NCBI GenBank assembly: GCA_014238425.1
Contig: JABABD010000032.1
Location: 1 to 64,000, forward strand
Length of the DNA stretch: 64,000 nt
Direction: 5' to 3'
From: Flavobacteriaceae bacterium
GTDB lineage: Bacteria; Bacteroidota; Bacteroidia; Flavobacteriales; Flavobacteriaceae
The notes beneath the pieces are model-generated. The model did not search any database, had not been told where the DNA came from, and worked only from the letters and a program-made list of their open reading frames with translations. How positions within the stretch are numbered: position 1 is the stretch's first letter; the number at the start of each line of letters is the position of its first letter. This document shows positions 1 through 6,462 of the stretch, in pieces. The position numbers and the translations under genes were made by a program.

Positions 1-2
1 TA

Positions 3-74
3 GGAATAAGAAGGGATTTTATTCATTTAGACAACGACCCTAACAAGCCTAAAAATGTCACATGGGTATATTAA
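3..74 (+). CDS. C-terminal tail of an M15-type peptidase (phage endolysin), partial
   Basis: A reading frame enters from the left edge and stops at 74. Its last residues contain RDFIHLDNDP and end in TWVY. A final F-x-H-L-D followed by a short aromatic-ending tail resembles the C-terminus of D-Ala-D-Ala carboxypeptidase-like M15 peptidases, where this His is a zinc ligand; phages use such enzymes as endolysins. The rest of the gene lies outside the window. The phage-like genes that follow fit this reading, but only 23 residues are visible. Confidence 0.5.
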   Translation, partial: GIRRDFIHLDNDPNKPKNVTWVY

Positions 75-79
75 AAATT

Positions 80-445
80 ATGAACTGGAAAAACACAGCA
101 GAGAATTTAGGTCTTGTATTGATAGGTATTGTCTTTGGAGTTGTAGTTGGTCATAAAATAACCAAAGCAACAGCAGATAGCCTTATTATTGAACTAAAAC
201 CAACTATTGAAAAGGCTATAGATAAAGAAACTATTGCTAATACAATCAATAATGCAATTGATCTAAAGATTGATAAAATAAAGAAGAGTGATACTCTACA
301 AATAAGCATTAATCAAGAACCATTAAACGATCAAAAACCAACTAACATTTTATTAAAAAAAGATGATTGCGTTCTTGATTTAAACAATTATAACAAGTTA
401 TCTAAATCCCAAAAAAATAGGATTTCAAGATGGCTAAAAGAATAA
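80..445 (+). CDS. Small membrane-anchored phage-type protein
   Basis: This protein of about 121 residues has one hydrophobic segment near the N-terminus (LGLVLIGIVFGVVVG) followed by a hydrophilic, Lys-rich, probably helical region. I chose the ATG at 80, giving MNWKNTAENLG; an ATG at 62 would overlap the stop of the upstream endolysin frame. It directly follows that frame and is followed by a strong hairpin terminator, so it probably closes a late phage transcript. Position and topology would suit a holin, spanin or other lysis accessory, but no family motif supports that. Function unknown. Confidence 0.6.
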   Translation: MNWKNTAENLGLVLIGIVFGVVVGHKITKATADSLIIELKPTIEKAIDKETIANTINNAIDLKIDKIKKSDTLQISINQEPLNDQKPTNILLKKDDCVLDLNNYNKLSKSQKNRISRWLKE

Positions 446-447
446 TG

Positions 448-515
448 CAACGTCCTTAGTAAAATTAGGTTTTTTCATGGTTGGTTTACCTAAACAATTT
501 TGGACGTTGTTTTTT
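448..515 (+). terminator. Long hairpin terminator after the membrane protein
   Basis: The outer arms CAACGTCC (448-455) and GGACGTTG (502-509) are perfectly complementary. Inner pairing comes from AAAATTAGGT and the ACC...AATTTT stretch. A run of T follows directly at 510-515. This is a typical intrinsic terminator for + strand transcription out of the preceding gene. Confidence 0.7.
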
Positions 516-536
516 AATTGAAATAGTATTCTATAT

Positions 537-1658
537 ATGAGCGAAGAATCTAAAGAATTTTTTAGACCTAGATTATCTGAAGAAGAGTACGAACTAATAA
601 AAGGTATAAGAAATGCTGGCAAAGAGCATGGTGTAGGACTCCAAAACCTAGATCATGGATGGTTAAAAAGCAAAGCGACTTCAATACATTTCAGGAACCC
701 CTTATTTAAGTCTGGAGAAGAACCATCTAAAGAAATAGACTTCGATAGTATTATTTCGAAATATGTAGAACCCATCAAATTAACGCCAGTAAAACAAGAT
801 ACTGGCATTTTTACTTTTGATAGACTAGTTTATGCGGATGTTCACATAGGAATGAACACAAATGAAAACGGTTACTCATTATATGGCGGTAAATGGGATG
901 AAGAAGAAATACTTAGGCGTCTTGATGTAATGATTTCACATACTATTCAAAACAAAAAAGGCAATACATTAATAATTGACGAGCTAGGCGATTTTATGGA
1001 TGGATGGGATGGAGAAACCGTGCGTAAAGGTCATAAATTGCCTCAAAACATGGATAACGAAAAAGCCTTTGATGTTGGGTTTCAATTTAAGATAAAACTA
1101 ATTGATAGCCTGTCAGAACATTATTCGAAAATTGTATGCAATAATATATGTAATGATAATCATGCCGGTTCCTTTGGTTATGTTGTTAACTCAGCTTTTA
1201 AATCATTTATAGAAGCAAGATATGAGCATGTAATAGTAAATAACATACGTAAATTCATAGATCATTATTTTTTTGGTAAAAACTGCTTTATATTAACTCA
1301 CGGCAAAGATGGAAAGAATCTTAAATTTGGTTTTAAGCCTGTTTTAGAGACTAAACAAATTGAAAAGATAAAGAACTATATTGACGAACATAAACTACTT
1401 ACAGACGATGTTAAAATAGAGTTCTCAAAGGGGGATTCGCATCAAAAGATATTCGATGAAAGTACTTCTGATTCTTTTGACTATTATAATTATGGTGCTT
1501 TTAGTCCAAGTAGTGAATGGGTGCAAACTAATTTTAAAAAAGGATCAAGTTTTTTCGAGTTATTTAACTTCAAAAATGACGGTCAAAAGATTCATAACCC
1601 ATATATTTTTAAGTGGAACAGCGACAGGGAAGATATTAGTATGAATTATGGTATGTAA
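537..1658 (+). CDS. Phage-type calcineurin-like metallophosphoesterase
   Basis: This is a 373-residue cytoplasmic protein. The metallophosphoesterase metal-binding signature is readable in order: a D-x-H in YADVHIGM near residue 101, a GD-like motif in ELGDFMDGWDG near 150, an N-D-N-H block in CNDNHAG near 205, and a His motif in LTHGKDG near 255. It probably hydrolyses phosphodiester or phosphomonoester bonds using two metal ions. Phage members of the superfamily are often DNA-processing nucleases, but the substrate cannot be read here. It follows the terminator at 448-515 and so probably has its own promoter. The convergent methyltransferase gene ends 70 bases downstream. Confidence 0.72.
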   Translation: MSEESKEFFRPRLSEEEYELIKGIRNAGKEHGVGLQNLDHGWLKSKATSIHFRNPLFKSGEEPSKEIDFDSIISKYVEPIKLTPVKQDTGIFTFDRLVYADVHIGMNTNENGYSLYGGKWDEEEILRRLDVMISHTIQNKKGNTLIIDELGDFMDGWDGETVRKGHKLPQNMDNEKAFDVGFQFKIKLIDSLSEHYSKIVCNNICNDNHAGSFGYVVNSAFKSFIEARYEHVIVNNIRKFIDHYFFGKNCFILTHGKDGKNLKFGFKPVLETKQIEKIKNYIDEHKLLTDDVKIEFSKGDSHQKIFDESTSDSFDYYNYGAFSPSSEWVQTNFKKGSSFFELFNFKNDGQKIHNPYIFKWNSDREDISMNYGM

Positions 1659-1727
1659 ACTCATGCAATAACTACTGTATATCCTTTTATGAACGACATT
1701 TAGGACATAGTGTTATAATTTGACCAT

Positions 1728-2771
1728 TTATTTACTGTTCGTTAATTTATCTAAAAGAGTTTCAAAAGCTAATGATGCCTGTTGTGAAACTACTCCGTTG
1801 CCATATTGGCGTAAAAGCTCTGTTCGAAAGTTGTACCCATTAACTGTGCAACCCACTCCGGGTTCAACCGTTCTAGGAGCTTCCCATTTGTGTTGTGATT
1901 GCCCTCGTTTAGCTGGCCATTTATCGCCATTTTGGATAAACTCTTCTGTTTGGTGTTCTTTGCTGCTTTCTCCGTTTCCGTTGTTACTGGGGTAGGATAG
2001 TTCATTACTTGCTCCCCTAGATTGCTCTTGCCCCTGTCGTGATCCGCGTCCTTGTAACAAAATCCTCTTGGAGTCGCCCAGTTTTTGTTGGCTTCCAATG
2101 CTGCATCTTGATACGCCTTTAGCATTAATTCGTCCACCTGCTCTCTTAGATTGCCTGGTGCTTTTCGATTTTTTCTTCCTCCAGATGTCGCTTGTCGTTT
2201 CATCGCTTCGTAGCTTCTTGATGGTAGAACATCCATTGTATTCGGTGTTCCCCAACGCGAGTATGAATGTCCGTTTTCTCTCATGAGGCGCGCCAACTTC
2301 ATCCGCTGTAAACAGTCCAGCTTCAACTGTGTAGCCCAAAGTTCGTAAGCTGTCAAGAATGTAGGGGAAAGATCCCGTAAGGTGTCCTGAGACGTTTTCG
2401 AAAAAGCACCAAAAAGGGTTTGTTGCGACAATAGCCTTTTCAATATAAGGCCAAAGGAATCTTTCATCATTCCACAATTCGCGTTTTCCAGCGTGGCTTT
2501 CTCCTTGACATGGATAACCCCCAACGATTCCGTGTATTCTGTTATGAAACGGTCTTGCATCGAAGGTTTTAAGATCCGTCCAAATAGGTGCTTTATCCAC
2601 CATGCCCGATTCCATCGCTGCCACCAAGTTAAAGTTCTGAAAGGCTTCGATCTCCACATAAGCTGCAACTCTTGTGGGAATGACTTTAGAAATTCCTCTT
2701 TCGAGACCTCCATATCCGTAGCAAAAAGATAAGATTCTTTGGGTGTTGTTATGTTCTTTGGTACTATCCAC
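1728..2771 (-). CDS. Phage DNA (cytosine-5-)-methyltransferase
   Basis: This 347-residue protein shows the C5-methyltransferase motifs in order: AdoMet-binding motif I as CYGYGGLERG (residues 17-26), catalytic motif IV as GGYPCQGES with Cys88, motif VI as FENV, motif VIII as EVGAPHERKRTF, and a C-terminal motif IX/X region ending YGNGVVSQQA. The stretch between VIII and IX is long and low in recognisable structure. The frame opens with GTG at 2771; an ATG two bases upstream belongs to another frame. That second frame stays open over nearly the whole gene (see 1790-2773). The gene lies last in a - strand phage operon. It may protect phage DNA or be an orphan methyltransferase, since no restriction enzyme is visible nearby. 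Confidence 0.85.
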   Translation of the reverse strand: MDSTKEHNNTQRILSFCYGYGGLERGISKVIPTRVAAYVEIEAFQNFNLVAAMESGMVDKAPIWTDLKTFDARPFHNRIHGIVGGYPCQGESHAGKRELWNDERFLWPYIEKAIVATNPFWCFFENVSGHLTGSFPYILDSLRTLGYTVEAGLFTADEVGAPHERKRTFILALGNTEYNGCSTIKKLRSDETTSDIWRKKKSKSTRQSKRAGGRINAKGVSRCSIGSQQKLGDSKRILLQGRGSRQGQEQSRGASNELSYPSNNGNGESSKEHQTEEFIQNGDKWPAKRGQSQHKWEAPRTVEPGVGCTVNGYNFRTELLRQYGNGVVSQQASLAFETLLDKLTNSK

Positions 2772-2773
2772 AT
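1790..2773 (-). other. Second open frame overlapping the methyltransferase gene (possible dual coding)
   Basis: A 327-codon frame runs on the same strand as the methyltransferase and begins at an ATG that overlaps its GTG start (ATGTGG). The second half reads like protein sequence I know from phage methyltransferase-associated proteins: a WGTPNTMDVLPSRS block with a following NLREQV, then NWATPRGF, NYPTP, and near the end RLNPEWVAQLMG. The first half looks like a simple out-of-frame reading. Whether ribosomes use this frame is not known from sequence. It could be a true overlapping gene, a frameshift product, or a shadow kept open by codon constraints. Confidence 0.35.
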
Positions 2774-2799
2774 TCGTTGTTATTTATTGACCGTTTTTG

Positions 2800-3072
2800 T
2801 TAACATGATTCTTTACATTGAGCTTTGCACTTATGATTGCATATCTCATTCGATTTATAACATATTTCAACTATCCTCCAGTAATAATCCCATGACTTCA
2901 ATTGACGATATTTCCAAAATTCATCTGGATGACATCTAGACCCGTTTTCAAAAACGATTTTACCTCGTTTCATGGTCATCCACTCGGTATCTGTAAAAGA
3001 TGCATGAGATACTTTTTTTTCATCCTTCATTGCTTGTACAGCTTGTTCCTTACTTAAAATTTCTTCATCCAT
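2800..3072 (-). CDS. Small phage protein with Cys-rich tail
   Basis: This 90-residue protein has the layout of a widespread class of small phage proteins: a helical N-terminus (KEQAVQAMKDEKKVSH), then a compact block with EWMTMKRGKIVFENG and DEFWKYR. The final 20 residues carry five cysteines and a histidine, which could bind metal. The start is an ATG directly after a CGGTCAATT leader shared with two other genes of this block. It lies in the - strand phage operon between the DUF3850 protein and the methyltransferase. Function unknown. Confidence 0.65.
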   Translation of the reverse strand: MDEEILSKEQAVQAMKDEKKVSHASFTDTEWMTMKRGKIVFENGSRCHPDEFWKYRQLKSWDYYWRIVEICYKSNEICNHKCKAQCKESC

Positions 3073-3082
3073 AATTGACCGT

Positions 3083-3367
3083 TTAAGGTTTAATTATCTT
3101 AAATCCAAAGACGCAATAGTCTTTTTCAATTCCGAATTGTCCACCGCTCAAAACATATGTTATCTGGATATCTAATTGATTTCCTGTGTAATTTTCTTTT
3201 TCGGGATCCCATTCGTTCAAAGAGGCGTAATCCCCTGTTTGAAAATCACGATCATTCTTTCTTACTTCAAAGGTTTTTTCTTCAGACAACAACCTCTTAA
3301 AATATGAGGGCCATGTCTTGAGTTGGTGTGCTTGGCATTTAATCTTTGGTGAAAAATTGTGTTTCAT
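3083..3367 (-). CDS. DUF3850 (ASCH/PUA-like) phage protein
   Basis: This 94-residue protein matches the DUF3850 pattern closely: an N-terminal H-Q-L-K-x-W-P-x-Y-F, then KTFEVRKNDRDFQTGDY, then EWDPEKENYTG and a C-terminal strand ending DYCVFGFK. DUF3850 belongs to the ASCH/PUA-like fold, which generally binds RNA or modified bases. Proteins of this type are common in phages as small accessory genes. Substrate and partner cannot be inferred. A small hairpin repeat (3378-3404) lies just upstream of the start and recurs before another gene of the block. Confidence 0.78.
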   Translation of the reverse strand: MKHNFSPKIKCQAHQLKTWPSYFKRLLSEEKTFEVRKNDRDFQTGDYASLNEWDPEKENYTGNQLDIQITYVLSGGQFGIEKDYCVFGFKIIKP

Positions 3368-3377
3368 ACCGTCTGGT

Positions 3378-3404
3378 TTTAGTGGTCCAATCGGGACCGA
3401 TTTT
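3378..3404 (-). repeat. Leader hairpin repeat, copy 1
   Basis: On the - strand this leader reads GGTCC-N5-GGACC followed by ACTAAAA and is preceded by TTTATAAAA. A close copy lies at 4319-4344. It is upstream of the DUF3850 gene. Possible roles are a translational operator or an RNA processing site; neither is shown. Confidence 0.5.
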
Positions 3405-3407
3405 ATA

Positions 3408-3432
3408 AACCCTCCCTTTCGAGAGGGCTTTC
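3408..3432 (-). terminator. Terminator-like hairpin after the lipoprotein gene
   Basis: On the - strand the arms CCCTC and GAGGG enclose a short TCGAAAGG loop and are followed by TTTATA. It is placed just after the small lipoprotein gene ending at 3452. The T-run is short, so termination may be partial. Confidence 0.5.
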
Positions 3433-3451
3433 TAATTATTAGAGATTTGCT

Positions 3452-3787
3452 TTATACGTTAATAATTTCTGGCAAATCTCCAAACGGATCATCATAATCA
3501 TTACAATGAGCAAAAGCATTATCAGGATCCAAATCAGAAAATGTGTCTCCATCACTTGAAACTAAGTAAAAACTACCTTGCTCATCTTGATATACTCCCC
3601 AATGTACAGTTCCATTATTAGTGGATTCTAGCTGACAAAATATTGTTAATACAATTACTCCTCTTTTAGATGAAGATTCATAAGGCGTGTGCATTAACTC
3701 TTGATACGGGTGCGGTTTTTCTATATTGTCTACATTGCATGAGATTAAACCGATAAAAATCACAAATAGTAAAAAAACTTTCTTCAT
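3452..3787 (-). CDS. Small predicted lipoprotein
   Basis: This 111-residue protein has a Lys-rich start, a hydrophobic core and a lipobox (LISC, Cys about residue 17), predicting export and lipid attachment. The mature part is acidic, with VHWGVYQDEQGSFYLVSSDGD in its middle and an Asp-rich end. I do not recognise the family. Its place inside a phage block makes it a candidate lysogenic-conversion (moron) gene that changes the cell surface, which is inference only. A terminator-like hairpin follows at 3408-3432. Confidence 0.6.
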   Translation of the reverse strand: MKKVFLLFVIFIGLISCNVDNIEKPHPYQELMHTPYESSSKRGVIVLTIFCQLESTNNGTVHWGVYQDEQGSFYLVSSDGDTFSDLDPDNAFAHCNDYDDPFGDLPEIINV

Positions 3788-3865
3788 AATAATAATTGCC
3801 TATTACTAGGTCTTTTTTGATGGCTCTTTTTAAAATTGGGTTCGCCTTTCCCGTTCTGGAAAAGC

Positions 3866-3922
3866 CTAGCGAAGAATTATTATCTTTGAAATTCCACTTT
3901 AAAGTTTTAGCAACTTCGCTAG
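3866..3922. repeat. Inverted repeat in the gap 3788-3947
   Basis: The arms CTAGCGAAG (3866-3874) and CTTCGCTAG (3914-3922) are perfect 9-base complements separated by 39 bases. On the - strand the distal arm is followed by GCTTTTCC, so it may terminate transcripts from the 44-residue gene that ends at 3948. The long loop makes this uncertain. Confidence 0.4.
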
Positions 3923-3947
3923 AGCTTTTTATTTAACCCTTGTTAAT

Positions 3948-4082
3948 TCAGGGGTTTTTTTCTGTTGTTAATGTGTTGATGTCTTTACAAATAATACATT
4001 GCTTAGAACATATGCTTAAACCAACATCTTCTTTATCGCTACAATAAAACGGATTGTCCTTTATAAAATCGTCTGTTGTCAT
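3948..4082 (-). CDS. 44-residue Cys-containing phage microprotein
   Basis: This short frame codes for 44 residues beginning MTTDDFIKDNPFYCSDKED and carries four cysteines, including a C-x3-C-x2-C cluster (CSKQCIIC), which could bind zinc. Its ATG overlaps the TGA of the upstream 74-residue Cys-rich gene as ATGA, typical of translational coupling and the main reason to believe it is real. Both neighbours being small and Cys-rich suggests a pair acting together. Family and function unknown. Confidence 0.6.
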   Translation of the reverse strand: MTTDDFIKDNPFYCSDKEDVGLSICSKQCIICKDINTLTTEKNP

Positions 4083-4303
4083 AGATTTTGTTTTATATAA
4101 TTCAAAGCTTGAATACCTGATATTCTAATCTTGTTAGGCTCATTTTTATAGTTATCATGGTTAAATTGTATATAAGCAAGATTAGTTTCTCCATGACCAC
4201 AACATGCATTCATAACATTTTCTAAAGTGCCGATGCATCCATCGTGACCTTCTATAGTTTTTTCCATTCCACAATGTCCGCAAGGATTATCATATATACT
4301 CAT
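4079..4303 (-). CDS. Small Cys/His-rich phage protein
   Basis: This 74-residue protein has CGHCG near the N-terminus, then GHDGC and ACCGHGE, giving a cluster of Cys and His that could form a zinc site. The rest is a short mixed alpha/beta tail ending ALNYIKQNL. Small proteins of this kind occur in phage early regions, but I cannot name a family. Its stop overlaps the start of the 44-residue gene downstream (ATGA). The leader carries the second copy of the hairpin repeat seen before the DUF3850 gene. Confidence 0.65.
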   Translation of the reverse strand: MSIYDNPCGHCGMEKTIEGHDGCIGTLENVMNACCGHGETNLAYIQFNHDNYKNEPNKIRISGIQALNYIKQNL

Positions 4304-4318
4304 GCTTCAATTTTTTGT

Positions 4319-4344
4319 TTTTAGTGGTCCGTAATGAACCATTT
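4319..4344 (-). repeat. Leader hairpin repeat, copy 2
   Basis: On the - strand this is GGTTC-N5-GGACC followed by ACTAAAA, with TTTATAAAA before it; GGTTC can pair with GGACC through one G-U pair. It lies between the stop of the 120-residue gene and the start of the 74-residue gene, and matches copy 1 at 3378-3404 in both the conserved flanks and the hairpin. Confidence 0.5.
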
Positions 4345-4707
4345 TTATAAACTGTTAATTTCTTCTTGAATACTCTCTATCACATAATTTGGAAACCTAT
4401 ATCCCAACTTTCTAAATCCAATCATTGCTTGTTTAAAATCTTCTAGTGATTCATATAAAAAAGTTTCTCCATCATGCGGTAATCCAATAGGCTTGGATAC
4501 GTTATTTTCTAAAAATTTACTCTGTGCTTTTCTCTGTTCTATAAATTGCTGGTGTGTTTTATCGTTCTGAATTAAATTGTAATTAACTTTTGGAATTTCA
4601 CCGACATACCTATTAGTTGCAATATGTACTTGAAAACCACCGTAGCAACTTTCATAAGCATATATATCACAATCAAAATTATCTGAAGACCACCTGCAAT
4701 AACTCAT
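4345..4707 (-). CDS. Phage protein of the MSYCRWSSDNF type
   Basis: This 120-residue protein starts MSYCRWSSDNFDCDIYAYES and continues with YGGFQVHIATNR, an opening I recognise from many small phage proteins annotated only as hypothetical. The C-terminal half is helical and contains SLEDFKQAMIGFRKLGYRFP. No catalytic motif is evident. It sits in the - strand phage operon, 3 bases from a 29-residue membrane microprotein upstream. Function unknown. Confidence 0.72.
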   Translation of the reverse strand: MSYCRWSSDNFDCDIYAYESCYGGFQVHIATNRYVGEIPKVNYNLIQNDKTHQQFIEQRKAQSKFLENNVSKPIGLPHDGETFLYESLEDFKQAMIGFRKLGYRFPNYVIESIQEEINSL

Positions 4708-4710
4708 ACC

Positions 4711-4800
4711 TTACTTTTTTAGTTTCTCATTTATAGACCAAAGCAAAGCGATTATCACTCCTAGATAAGTCCATATTCCCCAAATTGCTATTGTTCCCAT
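4711..4800 (-). CDS. 29-residue single-pass membrane microprotein
   Basis: This tiny frame encodes MGTIAIWGIWTYLGVIIALL followed by a short basic tail ending KLKK. Nearly all of it is one transmembrane helix with the positive end predicted inside. It fits tightly between two phage genes on the same strand, 3 bases before one and 15 after the other. Possible roles are a lysis regulator or an exclusion peptide. The length is too short for composition alone to prove coding. Confidence 0.45.
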   Translation of the reverse strand: MGTIAIWGIWTYLGVIIALLWSINEKLKK

Positions 4801-4815
4801 ACCCACTGTTTTCGT

Positions 4816-5112
4816 TTACTTGTATGTTACATTCTCGACTGTGGTTTTTAATAACAGTACGTCGTCGTCGTCCCATTCTAAATACATAGAATGCCCTAAG
4901 TGAGCATCTATTAAATTTGGAATTTTCAAACAGCTTATTGGTTCATCATCTTCAGAATGATTATTTAGCTTCATTAATATTTCATGGTCATTTTCATCAC
5001 AATCAATCGTAAATGAATCTTCAAAATATTTGTAGAACATTTCGTCATTATCATCCCATTGCTCTTTTCGTGTTTTTGCAAAAACGTGTATTGTGTAATA
5101 ATCTATTTCCAT
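4816..5112 (-). CDS. Acidic phage hypothetical protein
   Basis: This protein of about 98 residues is strongly acidic, with DDNDEMF and a C-terminal EWDDDDVLLLK. I prefer the ATG at 5112 because it follows a CGGTCAA leader also found before two other genes of the block and lies just after the stop of the upstream 48-residue gene. A GTG at 5160 would add 16 residues but overlap that gene. No domain is recognised. Acidic phage proteins sometimes mimic DNA, but nothing here proves it. Confidence 0.58.
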   Translation of the reverse strand: MEIDYYTIHVFAKTRKEQWDDNDEMFYKYFEDSFTIDCDENDHEILMKLNNHSEDDEPISCLKIPNLIDAHLGHSMYLEWDDDDVLLLKTTVENVTYK

Positions 5113-5131
5113 AGTTTCTGATTTTGACCGA

Positions 5132-5278
5132 TTAAATCGTATCTGTTTCAATTCCGCCACCTGACTTTATAGGTTTAGGCTTTAGCATTGATAATGTTTC
5201 TTGAATATTGAATATTTGCATATTCAATTCTGACCTTGCATCAATTTTAGATGCTAATAATTTTTCTAGTTCTTCCAT
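5132..5278 (-). CDS. 48-residue phage microprotein
   Basis: The frame encodes MEELEKLLASKIDARSELNM and a short helical continuation ending in a Lys/Pro and Gly-rich tail. The first 30 residues could form a short coiled coil. It ends 19 bases before the preferred ATG of the next gene, in the same operon and orientation. Small helical proteins like this are common among phage early genes. No function can be assigned. Confidence 0.48.
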   Translation of the reverse strand: MEELEKLLASKIDARSELNMQIFNIQETLSMLKPKPIKSGGGIETDTI

Positions 5279-5357
5279 ATTGTTGTTGTATTATAGTTTC
5301 CTTTAACCTCTAAATAGATAATGTTAGTTTTATACTATTGATCTCTTATTTTGTTTA

Positions 5358-5528
5358 TCAATCATGAGTTTCTTTTTCTTGTAGACCAATTAGTTTTTTA
5401 TACTCTTCAAATTCTCTATTTAATTTTCTGTTGTGTTTTCTCTCATTAAAAAATAAGATTATGAACACTACTAAAGCTAGAGGGCTGAGTATCCAGAATG
5501 TTGTAATGATTGTGCTTAAAATTTCCAT
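5358..5528 (-). CDS. 56-residue single-pass membrane protein
   Basis: The frame encodes MEILSTIITTFWILSPLALV, extending into a membrane helix, followed by a basic and coiled tail (NERKHNRKLNREFEEYKKL). The topology is one membrane span with a cytoplasmic charged helix, like small phage lysis or superinfection proteins. It starts 4 bases after the stop of the KilA-N gene, so the two are probably co-transcribed. Family unknown. Confidence 0.55.
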   Translation of the reverse strand: MEILSTIITTFWILSPLALVVFIILFFNERKHNRKLNREFEEYKKLIGLQEKETHD

Positions 5529-5532
5529 GGTT

Positions 5533-6168
5533 CTATTTAATTAGATTGTGGGTTAAGTTGTATTTGCTGTTGTACATTTTTCTGAGTTCGATCATTAATT
5601 CTTGGAAAGACCTTATATATCCCATGTCAATTGCCCATGCTAATTTTGCTTCTATGTCTGCGAGTTCTTCTAATTGCTCTTGTGTTCCTAATTGTCTCAG
5701 ACCTTTTCCTGTTTTGTCGAAAACTATATGTTGTAACGCTTTTGCGACTTTTGAAAAATCATAGCCATTTAATGTAACTCCTGATGACGAAAGTGTTTTA
5801 TAGTTATCCCCTGCTAAATGGCGATTCTTTATTAACTGGTCATAAACAAACTTTATAACTTCTAATTTGAATCTTGGATTTATCCACATCGCGAAGTCAA
5901 TAAATAGGTATGGATGCATCCATGTGCCGCCGTATTTGCCTCGAGTTTTTAAATAAGGGGAATTTCCATCTTTAGAATCTGACTCTATAACCTCGATAAA
6001 TTCCTTAGTTGATTTTGTTCTAAAGAAATCTCCCATTTCCTTTTTTGAACCACCTTTCGATTCATTCCATTGCTTCATAAGAGAGGTAGCGTTAAACATA
6101 CCGTCTTTGGTTCTCTGAGAAACATCATAGTTTCCCATCTTACGAATCATTACTACACTTGTTTTCAT
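5533..6168 (-). CDS. KilA-N domain phage protein
   Basis: This protein of about 211 residues starts at the ATG at 6168 (MKTSVVMIRKMGNYDVSQRT); an upstream extension to 6213 adds hydrophobic residues that do not belong to the family. The KilA-N features are clear: DGMFNATSLMKQWN near the N-terminus, then KSTKEFIE and a GTWMHPYLFIDFAMWINPRF block. KilA-N is a DNA-binding domain of phages and large DNA viruses, often in anti-repressors or replication-linked proteins. The C-terminal helical part (QLEELADIEAKLAWAIDMGY) probably mediates protein contacts. It is the first gene of the - strand phage block. Confidence 0.85.
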   Translation of the reverse strand: MKTSVVMIRKMGNYDVSQRTKDGMFNATSLMKQWNESKGGSKKEMGDFFRTKSTKEFIEVIESDSKDGNSPYLKTRGKYGGTWMHPYLFIDFAMWINPRFKLEVIKFVYDQLIKNRHLAGDNYKTLSSSGVTLNGYDFSKVAKALQHIVFDKTGKGLRQLGTQEQLEELADIEAKLAWAIDMGYIRSFQELMIELRKMYNSKYNLTHNLIK

Positions 6169-6387
6169 ATAATAAAAAGCCCCTAGCATTTCTAAGTGAA
6201 TCGCGAAAAACACTTAAATCCGAAAGAGGACTTTTTAAATTTTATATTACGCGATTTTTGATTTGCTAAACAGAATTAAAATGTTTTTTCTTATTTTTAT
6301 GGTTACCGAACCAGTTATCAAAAACACTTGTTGTTACTGCTTTTTGCTTCGTGAAGTACTATCCCTACGTTACACATTTAACATATT

Positions 6388-6413
6388 AGAGTGTAACACT
6401 CTGGCTTTTTTTT
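6388..6413 (+). terminator. Orphan intrinsic terminator in the gap 6169-6462
   Basis: AGAGTG (6388-6393) and CACTCT (6397-6402) form a 6-base stem with a TAA loop, followed by GGC and eight T. It faces the + direction, but no + strand gene lies between 1658 and here, so the transcript it ended may have been separated from it by phage insertion. I see no gene in the rest of this gap. Confidence 0.55.
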
Positions 6414-6462
6414 CGTCTATATCATAAAGAAATGTTAATTTTATCATTTCTAAAGGATTACG

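Noticed and set aside
1720-1995. Open frame on the + strand opposite the methyltransferase gene
   Set aside because: It lies wholly opposite a clear coding frame, has no start context and shows no protein-like motif.
6169-6213. Extended N-terminus for the KilA-N protein
   Set aside because: The added residues are hydrophobic and unlike the family; the ATG at 6168 fits better.
1-6240. Complete prophage with both attachment sites
   Set aside because: The left end is outside the window, no integrase is visible, and no direct repeat could be matched.
6211-6387. Short reading frame before the orphan terminator as the end of a host gene
   Set aside because: It is only about 34 codons between stops, has no recognisable protein sequence and could be chance.
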